In this document: positions 58,449 to 61,444 of the stretch, piece after piece
Numbering within the stretch: position 1 is the stretch's first letter
Layout: each line of letters opens with the position of its first letter
NCBI GenBank assembly: GCA_964350245.1
Contig: CAYGJC010000010.1
Location: 1 to 61,444 of the forward strand
DNA from: JAJACP01 sp964350245
GTDB taxonomy: Bacteria; Chlamydiota; Chlamydiia; Chlamydiales; JAAKFR01
Direction of reading: 5' to 3'
Length of the DNA: 61,444 bases
The notes under the pieces: generated by a model
The model's input: only the letters and a program-made list of their open reading frames with translations
What the model was told of the DNA's origin: nothing
Database searches by the model: none
Position numbers and translations under genes: made by a program

Positions 58449-59555
58449 CTAAAAGTCACACCAGCTCACGACATTTTTAATGTCGTTTGTCTCGTGCTTA
58501 TCAAGAGCATCTTTGAAATGGTCGTAGCGAACGCGCTTAGTGATTAACATTTCAATGTTATCACCCCATTTCTGGTAGGCACTCTCAAGATCTTGAACTG
58601 CCATGTCCCAATGCCGTTTGGCTGCGTTGACGCTTCCGATTAACACTTGGTTTTTAAGGACCATCTGCTTCATCAAGGCTCCACCCGGCACCTCAAAAGG
58701 TTTTTTGTCTTCAGGTACACCGGTTAAGACATAGGCTCCATTCGTGCCCATAGCTTCCAAGAGGCTATAGTCGAGTTTGGCAACTCCGGCCGCTTCTACA
58801 ACGAGATCGATCCGTCCAAAATGTTCAGGAATTTGGCCGGGTGTCATGTTTCTGCCATCAATGTAGGTCCCGCCGAGCTTATTGAGTAGAGCGGGACGGT
58901 AGCTTTTTGGATCGACAATGTCGTATCCGATCACCTCAGCTCCTCTGAGAGTCAGGATGATTGCAGCTAAAAGACCGATTGGACCCAAACCGGCAACCAA
59001 CGCTCTTTTTCCAACCAGATTGACCGCATTGGCCCAGTCAGGTAGGCGCGCTCTTTGAATGCGGGTCATTTCATCAATCGCTTTTTCCACTACTGAGGTT
59101 GGTTCACACAAAACAGCAAACCGTTTGATGCAGTCGGGGACTTTGACGATAAACTTTTCCCGGTCGACCACAAACTCGGCTTGATAGCCATCATGTCCTT
59201 TAATGCCTCGTTCGGTGTAGTTGCCGCTGTAGCACATATCCGGAAAATCCATGAGACAAGAGGGACACTCTTCGCAGCCGCGACGCACAGTAAAAACGGC
59301 GTAGTCACCCGGCTTGACGTTTTTCACGCTAGCTCCCACCTCAACCACTTGCCCAAGCATCTCATGTCCGATGATCAACTCATTACAGCCAGATGGGGCC
59401 TCTGCGCGCCCTGCATGCGTCTCATCGCGGTCAGTCCCGCAGACGCCCACTTCTAACACACGTAGTTTCACTTCGTCGGGATACTGAATCTCTGGATCGG
59501 GGCGATCGGCTAAATGGACATCAGTTGTTCCGGGAGTTAAAATGATTGCTTTCAT
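58449..59555 (-). CDS. gdh: Glucose 1-dehydrogenase, medium-chain, archaeal type
   Basis: A 368-residue Zn-dependent dehydrogenase. Catalytic zinc motifs are VGVCGTDRDETH and GHEMLGQVVE; the cysteine set GCEECPSCLMDFPDMC is as in the glucose-dehydrogenase group. Rossmann motif is GLGPIGLLAA. The C-terminal region matches the GlcDH_C family. Archaeal and some bacterial relatives oxidise glucose with NAD(P) to gluconolactone. Whether that is its substrate here is inferred. It overlaps the dsbB stop as ATGA, so it is probably read with the Dsb genes. Confidence 0.87.
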   Translation of the reverse strand: MKAIILTPGTTDVHLADRPDPEIQYPDEVKLRVLEVGVCGTDRDETHAGRAEAPSGCNELIIGHEMLGQVVEVGASVKNVKPGDYAVFTVRRGCEECPSCLMDFPDMCYSGNYTERGIKGHDGYQAEFVVDREKFIVKVPDCIKRFAVLCEPTSVVEKAIDEMTRIQRARLPDWANAVNLVGKRALVAGLGPIGLLAAIILTLRGAEVIGYDIVDPKSYRPALLNKLGGTYIDGRNMTPGQIPEHFGRIDLVVEAAGVAKLDYSLLEAMGTNGAYVLTGVPEDKKPFEVPGGALMKQMVLKNQVLIGSVNAAKRHWDMAVQDLESAYQKWGDNIEMLITKRVRYDHFKDALDKHETNDIKNVVSWCDF

Positions 59556-59992
59556 CCTTTAGCCTTTTTTTTAAGTTCTCGACGCGTATGCCGTTTCCAG
59601 CTCAAAAGCAGCAGGATCCCAATAATCAAAAATCCTCCTGCAGCAAGCATGGGAATGGTCACAAAACCCAGTCCAATATCGTATTTTTCAGAACAGCTCG
59701 GACCGGCTCCACACATATCAATTGGGTTCCAACCGGGAATTTCTTGAATCGCGATTTGGTAGGCAGCGAATAGAAAACCACCGATCACTTGCGGCAGTAC
59801 ATAGCGCGCCACATCCAAGAAGCTTCTGTAGGCAGCGATTCCTAAGACAAACACAAGCGGGAACAACGCAATCCGTTGATACCAGCAGAGGTGGCATGGC
59901 TCTAGTTTTAATACTTCGCTAAAGTAGAGACTAACCAAAGTTCCCAAACACGCAAAAAGCCAAGCCAGGTAGAGTTCAAAACTTTTTGCCAT
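59552..59992 (-). CDS. dsbB: Disulfide bond formation protein B (DsbB/BdbC)
   Basis: A 146-residue membrane protein with four helices. The quinone-linked CHLCWYQR (about residues 34-41) is the family signature, and a second Cys pair follows in the periplasmic loop (DMCGAGPSC). DsbB reoxidises DsbA by passing electrons to quinone. The gene begins with ATG overlapping the DsbA-like stop by 1 base and ends overlapping gdh, so the three are one transcript. Confidence 0.92.
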   Translation of the reverse strand: MAKSFELYLAWLFACLGTLVSLYFSEVLKLEPCHLCWYQRIALFPLVFVLGIAAYRSFLDVARYVLPQVIGGFLFAAYQIAIQEIPGWNPIDMCGAGPSCSEKYDIGLGFVTIPMLAAGGFLIIGILLLLSWKRHTRRELKKKAKG

Positions 59993-60663
59993 TAATGCAC
60001 TCCTTCATGTTTTAGAACCATTTTGATCAGTTTACTGATGTTGTCGTAGGTCATCTCTTCCACTTTAATTCCATTTACATAGACCGTTGGAGTCGAAATC
60101 ACGCCTCCCATTACTTCAGCACCATACTGGGTATTTTTATCGATTTGGATACGGTATGTTTCCAGGTCGATGCACTTTTTCAGTTCGTTTGTTTTAATGG
60201 CAGGTGAGGTTTTTTCGGCAAATTCGACCAGATTTTTAGATGTTGCCCAATCAGAGTGCTCATCAGGCTGGTGCGCGTAGATATAATCTAAATAGCGAAA
60301 AAACATGTCGTCATTGGGGTAGTCCGGATTAGCCTTATACACGCACATTAAAGCGACAGCGGCAGGCATTGATCCCGGCAAAAAAGAAACCGGAATCACC
60401 GTATAGGTAATTTTATTCGTGTCGATAAACTCTTTTTTGATTTTAGGGTAAATATCTGCATTGTACTGACGGCAATTCGAACACTTAGGTTCCTCAAAAA
60501 TGACCAGATGCACCCGCGCTTTTGGATAGCCTTTTGTGGGTTGCCCTTCTGTTTTGAGCGTGATTGCCGGAGGCAGTTCTGTCTTTCCTGCGTAGTAAAC
60601 AAAACCTGCAACAATTAATAGAACTGCGAATGTAATTAATACTAGGGACTTAATGTATCGCAT
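59992..60663 (-). CDS. DsbA-like thiol oxidoreductase
   Basis: A 223-residue protein with an N-terminal membrane anchor or signal (LVLITFAVLLIVAGFVYYAG). The thioredoxin-fold domain carries CSNC in FEEPKCSNCRQYNAD, and the cis-Pro loop is STPTVYVNG. CxxC with DsbB beside it marks a disulfide-introducing system; the motif and the helical insertion resemble the BdbD/DsbA-like (thioredoxin_4) group. Chlamydial outer-membrane proteins depend heavily on disulfides, including the cysteine cluster of the porin at 25681. AAGGAG precedes the ATG. Confidence 0.88.
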   Translation of the reverse strand: MRYIKSLVLITFAVLLIVAGFVYYAGKTELPPAITLKTEGQPTKGYPKARVHLVIFEEPKCSNCRQYNADIYPKIKKEFIDTNKITYTVIPVSFLPGSMPAAVALMCVYKANPDYPNDDMFFRYLDYIYAHQPDEHSDWATSKNLVEFAEKTSPAIKTNELKKCIDLETYRIQIDKNTQYGAEVMGGVISTPTVYVNGIKVEEMTYDNISKLIKMVLKHEGVH

Positions 60664-60726
60664 AATAACTCCTTATCTTATGCAATTATACCCTAATACT
60701 AATTATTTTTAGAAACGAGAATTATC

Positions 60727-61089
60727 TCATTGATTTTCAGTATTTTGCGAGTCCCTACGCCGTTTTTGCCGTTTTTTCTGCTTCTGGATCTTCTCTCTCT
60801 CCTTGTCTTTAGGGGAGTCGATCCCAAGAAGCTCTTTTTCAAGAAGTTCACACATTTGACGTCTAGCTAGAAAGCGGTTGAGCTCTCGGGAGCGTTCTTT
60901 GCCGCACTTGACCTCAATCCCAGTGGGCAGGTGTTTCAGGTAGACACAGGCGGCTGTTTTATTGACCTTTTGGCCACCTGGCCCGCTGCCGAGAATGAAT
61001 TTTTCTATGAGGTCTTCATCACGGACACCAAGCTTTTGCATCCGTTTTTCAAGATCGAGAATTTTGGACTGTTTGACGATTGGATCCAT
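60727..61089 (-). CDS. GGQ-domain release-factor-like protein, second copy
   Basis: A 120-residue protein from the ATG at 61089; an ATG at 61116 is also in frame and neither has a clear ribosome site. The GGQ is in LGSGPGGQKVNKTA, followed by CVYLKHLPTGIEV and KERSRELNRFLARRQ. A basic C-terminus (KQKKRQKRRR) follows, as in ArfB-type rescue factors. It differs from the 1650 protein (GPGGQ-KVNK here, GKGGQ-HVNV there), so the two are not recent copies. A small hypothetical gene lies directly upstream. Confidence 0.82.
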   Translation of the reverse strand: MDPIVKQSKILDLEKRMQKLGVRDEDLIEKFILGSGPGGQKVNKTAACVYLKHLPTGIEVKCGKERSRELNRFLARRQMCELLEKELLGIDSPKDKEREKIQKQKKRQKRRRDSQNTENQ

Positions 61090-61261
61090 AGTAGCTGCTA
61101 TGTGTGATAGCGTCATATATGGCAGCTATCTGAGCTGAATGTCCAGAGTATTTTTGCATTTCAAGGTGCGTATGAAAATCCGAAGCAATGGACCAATAGC
61201 TTTCCTTGGGAAAAAAGCCCTGCTGGATTGCCTTGCAAATGAGATCTGCTGTGTTACGCAT
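61049..61261 (-). CDS. Small hypothetical protein
   Basis: A 70-residue frame that begins MRNTADLICKAIQQGFF and is soluble and helical. Its last codons overlap the start of the GGQ gene in another frame. No ribosome site is clear, and no family recognised, so it may be a real small gene or chance. Confidence 0.35.
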   Translation of the reverse strand: MRNTADLICKAIQQGFFPKESYWSIASDFHTHLEMQKYSGHSAQIAAIYDAITHSSYYGSNRQTVQNSRS

Positions 61262-61444
61262 GCTTTGACTCTATCCAGTTCAATTGTGAAACCAGTAAGT
61301 TAATAGTGACGTCTTCTAAACTGTTTCATTGCAGCTTGCATAGATGCTCTGTCATAGAGGATTCTTAAGCTGGCAAATTCAAATGCACGGGTAGTGCAAC
61401 ATTGTTTCTGTAAAATTGGTTTTGGGATTTTTCAAGAAAGGCCT

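Noticed and set aside
61300..61437. Minus-strand open stretch at the right edge ending FRRRHY
   Set aside because: It reads protein-like (ASLRILYDRASMQ) but has no upstream ATG start in the window and meets a stop near 61435; too short to support as a gene.
1..61444. tRNA, rRNA, riboswitch or CRISPR features
   Set aside because: Intergenic gaps are short and AT-rich; none showed cloverleaf ends, repeat-spacer order or a recognisable aptamer by eye. A tRNAscan or Infernal run would settle it.

Overview
The window looks like a chromosomal segment of an environmental chlamydia (phylum Chlamydiota, order Parachlamydiales). The best evidence is a short MOMP-type porin at 25681-26544 whose mature N-terminus has the chlamydial outer-membrane-protein pattern (LPVGNPSE, then CCDPCEPC). 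Supporting evidence is a C48/Ulp1-type cysteine protease, small Inc-like membrane proteins with paired hydrophobic segments, a secreted DUF2608 phosphatase-like protein and many exported proteins without recognisable relatives. The species cannot be fixed from the sequence alone. I see no rRNA, tRNA, CRISPR array or complete IS. The only mobile DNA I can support is a 176-bp palindromic MITE-like element at 21701-21876. Coding density is high: no gene-free stretch exceeds about 175 bases, and 11 of 14 convergent gene pairs overlap at their 3' ends.

Layout. 1-9.0 kb: Bcr/CflA efflux pump, HhH protein, short GGQ release-factor-like protein, PagL-like deacylase, Uup-type ABC-F protein, a hypoxanthine phosphoribosyltransferase with a signal peptide, a methyltransferase, an rRNA pseudouridine synthase, a DHCR24-like sterol reductase and a DEAD-box helicase. 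9.1-15.5 kb: accessory and host-interaction genes, namely an 889-residue unknown, an Inc-like protein, two exported OB-like proteins, a GNAT-like protein and the C48 protease. 15.5-18.6 kb: an ABC-2 exporter bracketed by two paralogous exported lipases. 18.7-25.6 kb: AhpD-like protein, glutamate decarboxylase, a kinase-like membrane protein, the MITE, a Nudix-DUF1937 fusion, RlmD, an MFS carrier and a host-attachment-family protein. 25.7-34.2 kb: MOMP-like porin, GH15 glycosidase, FAD reductase, DUF2608 protein, an exported duplicated chorismate-mutase-like protein, an exported methyltransferase and an FAD monooxygenase. 34.2-42.8 kb: two zinc alcohol dehydrogenases and an epimerase, HAD, SixA, a Nudix-histidine-phosphatase fusion, small exported proteins, a hydrolase and a phosphoribosyltransferase. 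42.8-47.8 kb: OppA-type lipoprotein and a 1145-residue protein with a second OppA-type domain. 47.9-55.4 kb: trehalose operon treS-maltokinase, treY, treZ. 55.4-61.4 kb: RluA-type synthase, YvlD-like protein, methyltransferase, an exported adenylate kinase, glucose dehydrogenase, DsbB, DsbA-like protein and a second GGQ protein.

Three themes join the genes. First, enzymes that are normally cytosolic (HPRT, adenylate kinase, a SAM methyltransferase) start with a Sec-type signal peptide, and a chorismate-mutase-like protein is exported too, so metabolism may be carried out in the periplasm or in the host-facing compartment. Second, TreY/TreZ can make trehalose from glycogen-type glucan and TreS can interconvert trehalose and maltose, but the maltokinase half of TreS has Asn at both key Asp positions and is probably inactive; the GH15 enzyme may act on trehalose or malto-oligosaccharides. 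Third, several proteins may act on the host: the sterol reductase, the C48 protease, the lipases, the PagL-like protein and the Inc-like proteins.
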